Source: Catenovulum sediminis (lineage in GTDB: Bacteria > Pseudomonadota > Gammaproteobacteria > Enterobacterales > Alteromonadaceae). From it: a DNA stretch of 64,000 nt. Below, piece by piece: positions 17,454 through 26,484 of this stretch. Numbering within the stretch: the stretch's first letter is position 1; each line of letters begins with the position of its first letter. The stretch lies in the NCBI RefSeq assembly GCF_040270295.1, contig NZ_JBELOE010000255.1. One strand, given 5' to 3'. Below the pieces are notes generated by a model that worked only from the letters and a program-made list of their open reading frames with translations, had not been told where the DNA came from and did not search any database. The translations under genes and the position numbers were made by a program.

Positions 17454-18818
17454 ATGAACAAACTAACATGTTTTAAAGCCTACGACATTCGGGGCAAACT
17501 AGGTGAACAACTAAACGAAGATATCGCCTACCGCATTGGCCGAGCATACGGCGAAATACTCAAACCCAAAACTGTCGCCGTAGGCGGTGATGTTCGCGAA
17601 ACCAGCGAAACATTAAAACTGGCGGTCGCCGAAGGATTAACCGACGCAGGCGTCGAAGTACTCGACATCGGCATGTCAGGCACAGAAGAAATCTACTTCG
17701 CAACCTTCCACCTAAAACTAGATGGCGGAATAGAAGTCACAGCCAGCCACAACCCAATCGACTACAACGGAATGAAACTGGTTAAATCAGGCTCACAACC
17801 CATCAGCGGCGACACAGGTTTATTCGACATACAAAAAATGGCCGAAGAAAACAACTTCCCGCCAGTCACACAAAAAGGCAGCATCAAAACCGTCTCAATA
17901 TTAGAAGACTACGTACAACACCTACTCGGCTACATAAACCTAAATAACATCAAACCGTTAAAAATAGTCGCAAACTCAGGTAACGGCGCAGCGGGCCACG
18001 TAATAGACAAAATAGAAGCCGAATTTGCCGCCAAACAAATACCCATTGAATTTATAAAAGTACACCACAACCCAGACCCAAGCTTTCCAAACGGCATCCC
18101 TAACCCACTGCTGCCCGAAAACCGCGCAGACACCGCAAACGCAGTAAAAGAACACAAAGCAGATATGGGCATAGCATGGGACGGCGACTTCGACCGCTGC
18201 TTTTTATTTGACGAAAACGGCGAATTTATCGAAGGATATTACATCGTAGGGCTACTCGCCGAAGCGTTTTTACAAAAACACCAAGGCGCAAAAATCATTC
18301 ACGACCCAAGACTGGCGTGGAACACAGTAGACATAGTTAAAAAATCAGGCGGTGAACCGATTCTGTGCAAAACCGGCCATGCATTTATAAAAGAACGCAT
18401 GCGCAAAGAAGACGCCATCTACGGCGGCGAAATGAGCGCCCACCACTACTTTAAAGACTTCGCCTACTGCGACAGCGGCATGATCCCATGGTTATTAGTT
18501 GCCGAACTACTATGCGTAAAAGGCCAATCATTATCTTCACTGGTAAAAGAACGCATCGCAGCCTACCCATCATCCGGCGAAATCAACAGCAAACTGGACG
18601 ATCCAAAAGCCGCCATTGAACGAGTAAAAGCCAAATACTCAAACGACGCACTGGAAATCGACTACACCGACGGCCTCACCATGGTATTTGAAAACTGGCG
18701 CCTCAACATCCGCTGCTCAAACACCGAACCGGTATTACGCTTAAATATAGAATCCAGAGCCGACATCACCCTAATGGAACAAAAAACGGAAGAAGTCCTA
18801 AGCCTAGTTAGAAAGTAG
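17454..18818 (+). CDS. manB: phosphomannomutase
   Basis: ManB/CpsG converts mannose-6-phosphate to mannose-1-phosphate for ManC. The 454 residues show the four phosphohexomutase motifs: catalytic serine S98 in TASHNP, metal loop DGDFD (243-247), sugar-specificity loop GGEMSAHH (324-331) and phosphate loop RCSNTEP (420-426). GEMSAHH is typical of phosphomannomutase/phosphoglucomutase rather than phosphoglucosamine mutase. It is tandem with manC, but about 390 bp of repeats lie between them, so co-transcription would have to read through ten hairpins. Confidence 0.95.
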   Translation: MNKLTCFKAYDIRGKLGEQLNEDIAYRIGRAYGEILKPKTVAVGGDVRETSETLKLAVAEGLTDAGVEVLDIGMSGTEEIYFATFHLKLDGGIEVTASHNPIDYNGMKLVKSGSQPISGDTGLFDIQKMAEENNFPPVTQKGSIKTVSILEDYVQHLLGYINLNNIKPLKIVANSGNGAAGHVIDKIEAEFAAKQIPIEFIKVHHNPDPSFPNGIPNPLLPENRADTANAVKEHKADMGIAWDGDFDRCFLFDENGEFIEGYYIVGLLAEAFLQKHQGAKIIHDPRLAWNTVDIVKKSGGEPILCKTGHAFIKERMRKEDAIYGGEMSAHHYFKDFAYCDSGMIPWLLVAELLCVKGQSLSSLVKERIAAYPSSGEINSKLDDPKAAIERVKAKYSNDALEIDYTDGLTMVFENWRLNIRCSNTEPVLRLNIESRADITLMEQKTEEVLSLVRK

Positions 18819-18819
18819 A

Positions 18820-18995
18820 TGCGAGCTACGAGCTTCGAGCTTCGAGCTTTGAGCTGCGAGCTTCGAGCGGTGTAGGTCGTCCCTTTAGGGCGACAATGTA
18901 GGTCGTCCCTTTAGGGCGACAATGTAGGTCGTCCCTTTAGGGCGACAATGTAGGTCGTCCTTTAGGGCGACAATTTCTAGCTTCGAGCTTTGAGC
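18820..18995. repeat. REP block 9: four head-to-tail class-1 hairpins, 26 bp period
   Basis: A heptamer run (AGCTACG, AGCTTCG, AGCTTTG, AGCTGCG) leads into four class-1 hairpins all in the same orientation. GTAG occurs at 18872, 18898, 18924 and 18950, an exact 26 bp period; the last copy has lost one C. There are no inverted partners. This is a pure tandem expansion of one hairpin, unlike the composite units elsewhere. Confidence 0.95.
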
Positions 18996-19036
18996 TTTAT
19001 TTATCAATAACATGGATTTTCAGAAAGGGATTTTTT

Positions 19037-19381
19037 ATGTATTACGAAAAACTCGCGATATGGCAGCGTAGTAAAGCTTTAACAATTGACGTTTATAGTA
19101 CACTGTCAAATTTAAGAGACTACGGATTTAAAGACCAAATAACACGCTCTATCTTGTCAGTTCCCAGCAATATAGCCGAAGGTATGGAAAGATACTCAGA
19201 TATCGACAAGGCGCGTTTTCTAGTCATTGCGAAAGCCTCTATTGGCGAATTTAAAACACAGACTGACATAGGCGTAGAAATTGGTTATATTCCATTGCAA
19301 ACAGGTACAGTATGGATGAACGAAGCCGAACAAATTTCAAAAATGATCGGCAGCTTTATCCACACACTCAAATCTAATTAA
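19037..19381 (+). CDS. four-helix-bundle protein (23S rRNA intervening-sequence family)
   Basis: A 114-residue all-helical protein with the family hallmarks YEKLAIWQRSKAL at the start and ITRSILSVPSNIAEGMER in the middle. This is the S23/IVS-encoded family (TIGR02436). Members occur both inside rRNA intervening sequences and, as here, as stand-alone genes, very often among surface-polysaccharide genes; the molecular role is unknown. The pentameric four-helix bundle is known from structures of relatives. It lies between manB and ugd on the same strand and is preceded by AAAGGGA. Confidence 0.9.
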   Translation: MYYEKLAIWQRSKALTIDVYSTLSNLRDYGFKDQITRSILSVPSNIAEGMERYSDIDKARFLVIAKASIGEFKTQTDIGVEIGYIPLQTGTVWMNEAEQISKMIGSFIHTLKSN

Positions 19382-19435
19382 AGCTCGAAGCTCGTAACTT
19401 GAAGCTCGAAGCTAAAAAAACCTAAGGAGCCAAAT

Positions 19436-20602
19436 ATGAAAATAGCGGTAGCCGGAACAGGCTATGTAGGGATCTCAAATGCCGTATTACTTGCACAACA
19501 CAACGAAGTAGTCGCACTTGATATCGTAAAAGAAAAAGTAGATTTACTAAATAACAAAAAATCGCCAATAGAAGATGAATACATCCAAGAATACCTGGCA
19601 AACAAACCGCTAAACTTCAGAGCCACTTTAGATAAAGAAGAAGCCTACAAAGACGCTCAGTACGTTGTAATCGCCACACCCACTGACTACGACCCAGAAA
19701 CCAACTACTTTAACACCCGCTCAGTAGAAGCCGTGATTAAAGACGTAATGAGCATCAACCCAGATGCGGTTATGATTATAAAATCAACCGTACCTGTTGG
19801 CTATACAGCCGATATAAAACAACAACTTGGCTGCGAAAACATCATATTCTCACCCGAATTTTTGCGCGAAGGTAAAGCGCTATACGACAACCTATACCCG
19901 TCCAGAATAGTATTAGGTGAACAATCAGAGCGTGCAAAAGTATTTGCCGACTTACTGGTACAAGGTGCAATTAAAGAAAACGTAGACGTACTTTTTACAG
20001 ACGTAACAGAAGCCGAAGCCATAAAATTATTTTCAAATACCTATTTAGCAATGCGTGTTGCCTACTTCAACGAACTAGACACATACGCAGAGCGCCACGG
20101 CTTAAACACACGTCAAATTATCGAAGGCGTTGGCTTAGACCCAAGAATTGGAAGCCACTACAACAACCCATCGTTTGGTTACGGCGGCTACTGCCTACCA
20201 AAAGACACCAAGCAGTTATTAGCAAACTACCATGACGTTCCTAACAATCTAATAGCTGCCATTGTCGATGCTAATACCACTCGAAAAGACTTTATCGCGG
20301 ATTCAATCATACGAAGAAACCCGAAAAAAGTCGGCGTATACCGCTTAATCATGAAAGCCGGCTCAGATAACTTCCGCGCATCATCAATACAAGGCATCAT
20401 GAAACGCATCAAAGCAAAAGGTATCGAAGTAGTAATATACGAACCGGTACTAGAAGAAGACACCTTCTTTAACTCAAAAGTAATCAAAGACTTAAATGAA
20501 TTTAAAGAAATATCAGATGTAATTGTCTCAAACCGAATGTCAGAAAGCCTGCAAGACGTAGCAGACAAAGTATACACCCGCGATTTATTCGGCAGCGATT
20601 AA
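19436..20602 (+). CDS. ugd: UDP-glucose 6-dehydrogenase
   Basis: Ugd oxidises UDP-glucose to UDP-glucuronate with two NAD+. The 388 residues equal the E. coli length. The N-terminal Rossmann fold starts KIAVAGTGYVGIS, IKSTVPVGYT lies mid-domain, and the catalytic cysteine C253 is in FGYGGYCLPKDTKQL. AAGGAG precedes the ATG. A 54 bp gap from the four-helix-bundle gene contains only a short degenerate heptamer run. It implies that glucuronate, or a sugar derived from it, enters the polymer. Confidence 0.97.
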   Translation: MKIAVAGTGYVGISNAVLLAQHNEVVALDIVKEKVDLLNNKKSPIEDEYIQEYLANKPLNFRATLDKEEAYKDAQYVVIATPTDYDPETNYFNTRSVEAVIKDVMSINPDAVMIIKSTVPVGYTADIKQQLGCENIIFSPEFLREGKALYDNLYPSRIVLGEQSERAKVFADLLVQGAIKENVDVLFTDVTEAEAIKLFSNTYLAMRVAYFNELDTYAERHGLNTRQIIEGVGLDPRIGSHYNNPSFGYGGYCLPKDTKQLLANYHDVPNNLIAAIVDANTTRKDFIADSIIRRNPKKVGVYRLIMKAGSDNFRASSIQGIMKRIKAKGIEVVIYEPVLEEDTFFNSKVIKDLNEFKEISDVIVSNRMSESLQDVADKVYTRDLFGSD

Positions 20603-20890
20603 TGTAGGTCGCGGCTTTAGCCCGACATGTAGGTTGGCCTGTAGATCGCGGCTTTAGCCCGACATGTAGGTCGTGGCTTTAGCCCGACAAATCTCGCAAT
20701 ATGCACGATTGTCGATTTAAAATTGTCGCCCTAAAGGGACGACCTACATTCGAGCGACGAGCAAAAAACCCGTAGGTCGCGGCTTTAGCCCGACAAATCT
20801 CGCCATATACACATTTGTCGCCCTAAAGGGACGACCTACACGACCGGCATTGAATTGAAATTTGTCGCCCTAAAGGGACGACCTACATGA
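20602..20890. repeat. REP/BIME block 10 between ugd and hepT (about 8 hairpins, inverted orientation)
   Basis: Class-2 forward hairpins, one rearranged copy (GTAGGTTGGCCTGTAGATCG, a class-5 5' arm running straight into a class-2 hairpin) and inverted class-1 copies, with spacers AAATCTCGCAATATGCACGATT. The last inverted class-1 copy overlaps the end of the HepT reading frame and supplies its stop. Confidence 0.93.
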
Positions 20891-21304
20891 CCCACATAAC
20901 CTTTCACTCATTTTTAAACCATAATTAACAACATCTAAATAAAGCTGTTGCTTAATAATGGCGACCAAAATCGCAGGCTCTAAATTTAAATAATCATGAA
21001 CAATGGCGTTACGCATCCCTACAATTTTACGCCACACAACCAACTCATCTTGGCTGATTGCACCCAACTCACACACTTTAACAAAAACCTGATAAGTATC
21101 AGACGGAACATTTATTTTATTCAGCTTAAGCCAATGCTTACTGATACCAATACAAGACTCAACCAAAATTTGCAAAACCCGCTCAGCCGCTTTACGCTCA
21201 ATACGCGTCCAACTTCTGGAATTAAGCACATTCTCTAATTCAACTAAATCTTGATGATTTTCCCGGATATGTTCCTGAATAGAACGAGCGTAAGCTTCAA
21301 GCAT
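20870..21304 (-). CDS. hepT: HepT-like HEPN toxin RNase (DUF86)
   Basis: A 144-residue helical protein with the HEPN signature RNAIVHDY, i.e. R98-x4-H103-x-Y105. In MntA/HepT (type VII) toxin-antitoxin systems this motif is the RNase site, and the tyrosine is AMPylated by the partner nucleotidyltransferase. The partner gene lies immediately upstream and overlaps by 8 bp. The end of the protein (SCRSSL plus TAG) is encoded by an inverted class-1 REP hairpin, so the native C-terminus has been lost or extended; the active-site motif is intact. It sits inside the polysaccharide locus but faces ugd. Confidence 0.9.
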   Translation of the reverse strand: MLEAYARSIQEHIRENHQDLVELENVLNSRSWTRIERKAAERVLQILVESCIGISKHWLKLNKINVPSDTYQVFVKVCELGAISQDELVVWRKIVGMRNAIVHDYLNLEPAILVAIIKQQLYLDVVNYGLKMSERLCGSCRSSL

Positions 21305-21677
21305 AATGTTTCAAATGATGTTGGTAATCAATATCCCATTTTGACATGATAATGCGCTCTGTTTCCAGTTGCTTAAAATCATCTTTACTCAGCAAAACAC
21401 AATTATCCTGCACAACCGTATAAGCCAAAGGAACAGATACCTGAGTAATATCAATAACCGACAGCGAACACCCCAAAGCTTGCTGCCAATCCATAGCTAA
21501 CAACTCAGGACGCAACCTACGCTCTAAAACATCATGGTGGAAGGAAGAAAATAATACAGCCAGATCATAATCACTGTTTTGATCAGCCGAATTACGCGCC
21601 CGAGAACCATAAAGCCAAAGCACATCAATATCATGATGCGCCGCTGCTAACTGCTTTATTTTATCTAATAGACACAT
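21297..21677 (-). CDS. mntA: MntA-like nucleotidyltransferase antitoxin
   Basis: A minimal nucleotidyltransferase with the GS-x10-D-x-D motif: YGSRARNSADQNSDYDLA with G24, S25, D36 and D38. In MntA/HepT pairs it AMPylates the HepT tyrosine and neutralises the toxin. I take the ATG at 21677 (MCLLDKIKQL, 126 residues). The frame stays open 42 codons further upstream, but that part reads VGLKPRPT and similar strings, which are translations of the REP repeat. AGG lies seven bases before the chosen ATG. The 8 bp overlap with hepT implies translational coupling. Confidence 0.9.
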   Translation of the reverse strand: MCLLDKIKQLAAAHHDIDVLWLYGSRARNSADQNSDYDLAVLFSSFHHDVLERRLRPELLAMDWQQALGCSLSVIDITQVSVPLAYTVVQDNCVLLSKDDFKQLETERIIMSKWDIDYQHHLKHYA

Positions 21678-21684
21678 AAAAAAC

Positions 21685-21909
21685 CTGTGGGTCGTGGCTT
21701 TAGTCCGACATGTAGGTTGGCCTTTAGGCCAACAATCCATAAATAAACGCCAATGTCGCCCTGTAGGTCGTGGCTTTAGCCCGACAAATCTCGCAACATG
21801 CACATTGTCGATTTAAAATTGTCGCCCTGTAGGTGGTGGCTTTAGCCCGACAAATCTCGCAACATGCACGTTGTCGATTTTAAATTGTCGCCCTAAAGGA
21901 CGACCTACA
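21685..21909. repeat. REP/BIME block 11 between yjbH and mntA (about 6 hairpins)
   Basis: Class-2-like forward hairpins (GTCGTGGCTTTAGCCCGAC), one perfect class-5 hairpin (GTTGGCCTTTAGGCCAAC) and inverted class-1 copies. Two copies of class 1 are truncated to GTCGCCCT and joined directly to the next GTAG, as if one hairpin had been inserted into another. The spacers are AAATCTCGCAACATGCAC. The block touches the yjbH stop codon on one side and reaches within about 10 bp of the mntA ATG on the other. Confidence 0.92.
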
Positions 21910-24114
21910 CTACCGTAATTCAAAATACGCGGCACGCAACCTATCTTGATGCTTATACAAATAACTTAAACCCTTGCGGCCAAAATTATTAAAATGATTA
22001 TCTAAATGATAGAAGGTACGGGCTTCACTTGCCAACCCATAAGTTAAACCATTATGCTCCTCGCCCACCAAAGTATTCACAATATAACTCCAATCAGCTC
22101 TACCGCGAATATTAATATAACGAGAATTAAAATCTTTACGTGGCCCTAAAGCCACGGTAAAACCTAAACCAATGGTTTTTTGGTACTCATCTTCATAGAC
22201 AAAACCTTGCATTAAACCTTCATCTGCATTTTTAGTGGCCTTAAACTGCAAGTTAACTTCAACATCATCAAAATGGCGGCTTACTAACAAATGCAAACCT
22301 TCATCACCCGACCAAAACTTACCATACTTGGTAAAAAAGCTGGTATTTAACCAAGGTGAATAATACCGATACTTAGCCACAGAAATGGTTTTATCATTAT
22401 ATTGCGGTAACACCCCATAACAATCATACAAAGGTTTACTGGGGTCTTTTACACACGCCTGATCGTAACCTAACTCTTTTTCACCGGTATGATTATACTG
22501 CCCATAATAATAAAACAAGTGATGCTGGCCATTGTCACTTTGCCAACCGGCTTCAACCGCTGACAAACGGTAATCTTGCGAAAACTCACCATAATTTAGC
22601 ATTAACTTAGTATTAAACGGCAACTCAAACGTTTGGTGCAACATTAAATTATGTATACCCGTTTGTTGTCGTGACTTAGCAAAAAACTTACCGTCTCTAA
22701 AATCTTCTGTTTCACGCAATTGTTTTAAATGAAACGCCGTTGCCGTTAAACCCGGCCACAAAGGGATAGGCAATTCAAGATGGGTTGCCCAGGCAAGCGA
22801 ATAATCTAACATACCCAACTCAGTACCCACAGTGGTAACCAAATGCGGATAAAGCGTAAGTTTAGGTTTAATAAAAAAGCTGCTGTCTTCTTTTAACCAA
22901 TTAACTGAATCACCTGCGTTATTGGGCTGCTCAGCTAACTTTAAATCAGCCCCTTGTAAAAACGCGCGGTATTCACTTAAATTTCCGCTCACGGCATCCA
23001 CCTGAATACCGTTTTGTAAAATTTGTACAGTAAAATGCTCAACTGACTCAGGCGACATTTTACTAACAATGCTCAGCACAACGGCAAAAGTATCAATATG
23101 GTTGCCACTATACAGATTGTTTTCAACCGCAATCACTAAATGCTGCTTTTGGCTATCAGCCTGATAGCCAGCCGTACCAATTTTAAAATCGGTAAAACCA
23201 CGGGCGCGTAATGCCTGCCGAATTAATAAAAACGCATCCTGATTTGCAGAATTGTTTTTTGCATAATCTGGCTCTGCCACATATTTAATACGAGCTGGCT
23301 CGATATCCGCACGCGTTTGATACAAATTCGTATTTAAGCCAATGCCCCAATAGGTTTCATCAGACAAGGCATCTTCACTTGCACCCAACATGGCTTTAGC
23401 AAAAAAACGGGTATGCCCACCCAGCCAATTTTTTGGGGTAGAAAGTTCAATACCATAATTGGTGCTAATCGCATCATGCTCTAACAACACAGCGCCCCAA
23501 TCATAAGGTTGCCATTTTACCGCAGCAAAGGTGCCATCTAAACGACCTAAACGCGATTCACTTTGCCCAACACCGATTGATGCATCAAAATTATAATCAG
23601 CAAAATAGCGCGAAAGCACAACATACTGAGAATCAAAATGATTCGCAGCGCCGCCTAAATCTTGAATACCCACAGCTAATTTAAACCAATTTTCAGGGAT
23701 ATACGGCAGCGCAAATTTAATATTAGCGGAAAGATCAGAACCTTCAGTGGTTGTATCGTGATAAGCAGCATTACGGCCAGATACTTCTAAGTTATCCCAC
23801 AAGCCAGCTGCAAAGTGAAAATTTGGGGTAGTACTATAACTGCCTAATCGCTCTGTTTGGTTAGAGTACATAAATACACCCTGCCCACCACCAAAACTAT
23901 AGGCGCTTGGCGTATTAAAATAACCACCAAAACCTTGTAGTGATGGGGTTACATAAGGGCTATTGTTTGCGTTACTGCTAGTACTAGAACTCGCACTCTC
24001 ATCCGCCCAACTATTAAAAGTAAAAGGCAAACACAAAACGGCCAGTTTAAAAACAGAAGTGGCAGATGTTAAATTACAAAGGTTATTTAAAGATAGGTAT
24101 CGTACAGTCATCAT
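21910..24114 (-). CDS. YjbH-type exopolysaccharide outer-membrane protein
   Basis: A 734-residue protein with a hydrophobic N-terminal export signal ending near SWADESASS. PSLQGFGGYFNTPSAYSFGGG at the start of the mature part is the conserved opening of the YjbH family (DUF940), and long alternating polar/aromatic stretches indicate a large beta-barrel. YjbH proteins belong to exopolysaccharide loci (yjbEFGH) and are thought to form or assist an export pore. No yjbE, F or G partner is present. The TAG stop coincides with the edge of a repeat block. It is tandem with, but separated by repeats from, the capD operon. Confidence 0.85.
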   Translation of the reverse strand: MMTVRYLSLNNLCNLTSATSVFKLAVLCLPFTFNSWADESASSSTSSNANNSPYVTPSLQGFGGYFNTPSAYSFGGGQGVFMYSNQTERLGSYSTTPNFHFAAGLWDNLEVSGRNAAYHDTTTEGSDLSANIKFALPYIPENWFKLAVGIQDLGGAANHFDSQYVVLSRYFADYNFDASIGVGQSESRLGRLDGTFAAVKWQPYDWGAVLLEHDAISTNYGIELSTPKNWLGGHTRFFAKAMLGASEDALSDETYWGIGLNTNLYQTRADIEPARIKYVAEPDYAKNNSANQDAFLLIRQALRARGFTDFKIGTAGYQADSQKQHLVIAVENNLYSGNHIDTFAVVLSIVSKMSPESVEHFTVQILQNGIQVDAVSGNLSEYRAFLQGADLKLAEQPNNAGDSVNWLKEDSSFFIKPKLTLYPHLVTTVGTELGMLDYSLAWATHLELPIPLWPGLTATAFHLKQLRETEDFRDGKFFAKSRQQTGIHNLMLHQTFELPFNTKLMLNYGEFSQDYRLSAVEAGWQSDNGQHHLFYYYGQYNHTGEKELGYDQACVKDPSKPLYDCYGVLPQYNDKTISVAKYRYYSPWLNTSFFTKYGKFWSGDEGLHLLVSRHFDDVEVNLQFKATKNADEGLMQGFVYEDEYQKTIGLGFTVALGPRKDFNSRYINIRGRADWSYIVNTLVGEEHNGLTYGLASEARTFYHLDNHFNNFGRKGLSYLYKHQDRLRAAYFELR

Positions 24115-24159
24115 TATATTCTTTAAAAATGTGGGTCGCCGATAAAAGCGACGTTTTTT

Positions 24160-24426
24160 AATTCAATGTAGGTCGTCCCTTTAGGGCGACAATTCAAAAT
24201 CAATGTAGGTCGTCCTTTAGGGCGACGAGTTTAATTCGACAACGTGCATGTTGCGAAAATTTGTCGAGCTAAAGCCGCGACCTACATTTTAGTTTCGAGC
24301 TACGAGCTTCGAGCTGTGTAGGTCGTCCCTTTAGGGCGACGAGTTTAATTCGACAATCAACATAAACATCAAAATTGTCGGCGTAAACACCGACCTACAC
24401 GTCGGGCTAAAGCCGCGACCTACATT
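24160..24426. repeat. REP/BIME block 12 upstream of yjbH (about 6 hairpins)
   Basis: Two class-1 forward hairpins separated by AATTCAAAATCAAT, then a composite unit with spacer AACGTGCATGTTGCGAAAAT and an inverted class-2 copy (GTCGAGCTAAAGCCGCGAC). A heptamer run (AGCTACG, AGCTTCG), another class-1 copy, and inverted class-3 and class-2 copies follow. The block begins about 50 bp upstream of the yjbH ATG and ends about 15 bp from the capD terminator. Confidence 0.94.
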
Positions 24427-24440
24427 CAGTTTTACAAATT

Positions 24441-24466
24441 AAAAAGGCCGACTTTCGTCGACCTTT
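24441..24466 (-). terminator. Rho-independent terminator of the polysaccharide operon
   Basis: On the minus strand AAAGGTCGAC, loop GAAA, GTCGGCCTTT form a 10 bp stem with one G-T wobble, followed by further T residues. It begins four bases after the capD stop codon. The GAAA tetraloop and position mark the end of the long operon. The sequence is unrelated to the neighbouring REP hairpins. Confidence 0.88.
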
Positions 24467-24469
24467 AAA

Positions 24470-26407
24470 TTATAACGTTGTATGAAGCCCCACAACATTA
24501 GAGCCTTCCCTATAGGCGGGCCGCTCTTTCCAAACAAGATCACATAATTCACTACTTGGAACATACCCTGTTGGTGCTTCTTTTATTAATTTCTGAATTT
24601 TCTCAATCTCAAAATTGTGACAAGCTTCATCTAACTCATCCACCAATTTAAACATGTCAGTCCAGCTCAGAGAAACTTCATTGGCAGTCATAATTCGTGG
24701 ATGTGATGTTTTTTCAACATTATCACCAATTAATAGCTCTTCATACAACTTCTCACCCGGGCGCAATCCTGTATATTTAATTTCAATATCGCCATGTGGG
24801 TTATTTTCATCTTTAACTTCTAAGCCCATTAAATGAACCATTTTAATCGCTAAATCCGAAATTTTAACCGGATCACCCATATCCAGCACAAACACATCAC
24901 CGCCTTTCGCCATAGCGCCCGCCTGTATAACCAACTGTGAAGCTTCGGGAATAGTCATAAAATAACGGATAATATCTTTATGAGTAACAGTAATCGGCCC
25001 ACCTTTTTTAATTTGCTCTCTAAACAAAGGCACAACAGAACCAGAAGAGCCTAAAACATTACCGAAACGAACCATACAAAAGGTGGTTGCACTTTGTCTT
25101 TTAGCTAACCCTTGCAACGCTAATTCAGCAATGCGTTTAGTTGTTCCCATAACATTAGTTGGGCGTACGGCTTTATCGGTAGATATCAATACAAATGTTT
25201 CAACTCCAGCATTCACTGCCGCTTCAGCTGTATAATAAGTACCAAAAACGTTATTACGAACACCTTCAACAATATTATATTCAACCAAAGGTACGTGTTT
25301 GTAAGCAGCGGCATGGTAAACCGTTTGCACTTTAAAAGTACGCATTACAGTTTCAACACGGTTTTGCCGTTGTACCGTGCCAATGATGGGTCTTACTTTA
25401 ACGTCTAATTTTTGCTTATCGATTGTACGCTTTAGCTCAGAATCAATTGAATACAAAGCAAATTCTGACAACTCGTACAATATCAGCATCTTAGGCTTAT
25501 ATTTAATAATTTGCCGACAAAGCTCAGAACCAATAGAACCGCCAGCACCTGTTACCATTACAACTTTATCAAATATATTTGCGCTCATTAGCTGCGGTTT
25601 TGGTTCAACTGGCTCGCGGCCTAATAAATCTTCAATAGCAACTTCACGTAACTCATCTATTTTAGCCTCACCACTAACTAAATCTGCGGAACCCGGAATT
25701 GATAAAACCTCAACTGACAAAGGCTCTAATTTTGCTATTATTTTACTACGTGTGGAACGGCTTAAACTTGGCATTGCTAATAACACCCTACGCACTGTTC
25801 TGTCTAACAATAACCCTTGTAGCTCTTTAAAAGCATAAACCGGACGACCTAGCACAAAATTGCCTTGCAAATTTTCATCATCATCTACGAATGCAATAGG
25901 CTCATATTCTTTACCATGCATTAGTGATGTTGCCAACTGCCTACCAGAAGAGCCAGCACCGTATATTACAACGCGCTCGCGCCCCCGTTTTTTACCTTGC
26001 ATAGCTATTGCACGCACAACAAAACGACTACCACCGACTAAAATTAATAAAAAAGCAGCATAGATAAAAGGAACAGTGCGAGGAACAGGTAAATGCAAAA
26101 AGAATGAAGCAAGCACTAACACTAATACAGATACACTGACACCAACTAAAACCGTTAAAGCAGCGTGCGGACCAATATAGCGGAGAACGGCACGATAAAG
26201 ACCAAACCTTATAAAGGCTAATAGGGTTAAAGGTAAAGTACTAAGCAACAACAACCAGTTATCTGCCGTCAGCAATGGCTCTAAACTATCAAACCGAACA
26301 AACAAAGCAGCAAAAAACGCTGATGAAATAAAAAGTGTATCTAGCGTTAAACTCACAGCACGCTTTGCAGGGCGGGGGATTTGGAAAATATAATTGATAA
26401 GATTCAT
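24470..26407 (-). CDS. capD: nucleoside-diphosphate-sugar 4,6-dehydratase (CapD/WbpM family)
   Basis: A 645-residue membrane-bound dehydratase. Four N-terminal membrane segments (about 20-130) are followed by a CoA-binding-like Rossmann fold with YGAGSSGRQ (149-157), then the catalytic SDR domain with TGAGGSIGSE (286-295) and STDKAVRPTNVMGTTKR (409-425). As in WbpM and PglF, the usual catalytic tyrosine is replaced by methionine (M420) ahead of K424. The family removes water from UDP-GlcNAc to start synthesis of QuiNAc, FucNAc or bacillosamine-type sugars. It is the last gene of the operon. A 125 bp gap with an inverted repeat separates it from the phosphoglycosyl transferase gene, so it may have its own promoter. 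Confidence 0.94.
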   Translation of the reverse strand: MNLINYIFQIPRPAKRAVSLTLDTLFISSAFFAALFVRFDSLEPLLTADNWLLLLSTLPLTLLAFIRFGLYRAVLRYIGPHAALTVLVGVSVSVLVLVLASFFLHLPVPRTVPFIYAAFLLILVGGSRFVVRAIAMQGKKRGRERVVIYGAGSSGRQLATSLMHGKEYEPIAFVDDDENLQGNFVLGRPVYAFKELQGLLLDRTVRRVLLAMPSLSRSTRSKIIAKLEPLSVEVLSIPGSADLVSGEAKIDELREVAIEDLLGREPVEPKPQLMSANIFDKVVMVTGAGGSIGSELCRQIIKYKPKMLILYELSEFALYSIDSELKRTIDKQKLDVKVRPIIGTVQRQNRVETVMRTFKVQTVYHAAAYKHVPLVEYNIVEGVRNNVFGTYYTAEAAVNAGVETFVLISTDKAVRPTNVMGTTKRIAELALQGLAKRQSATTFCMVRFGNVLGSSGSVVPLFREQIKKGGPITVTHKDIIRYFMTIPEASQLVIQAGAMAKGGDVFVLDMGDPVKISDLAIKMVHLMGLEVKDENNPHGDIEIKYTGLRPGEKLYEELLIGDNVEKTSHPRIMTANEVSLSWTDMFKLVDELDEACHNFEIEKIQKLIKEAPTGYVPSSELCDLVWKERPAYREGSNVVGLHTTL

Positions 26408-26484
26408 CTTATTTGCGTTTCCTTACAAATTGTATAGTCACTTTGTATAAACGGGATTATGCCAAAGTTTTCGAGTAAACACAT

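Noticed and set aside
16995..17469. Frames reading VGLKPRPT, CRAKAATY and VGRPFRATI between manC and manB
   Set aside because: They are translations of class-1 and class-2 hairpins on either strand, and overlap the true ends of manC and manB.
21678..21803. Longer MntA start adding 42 residues
   Set aside because: The added part (VARFVGLKPRPT and so on) is repeat translation.
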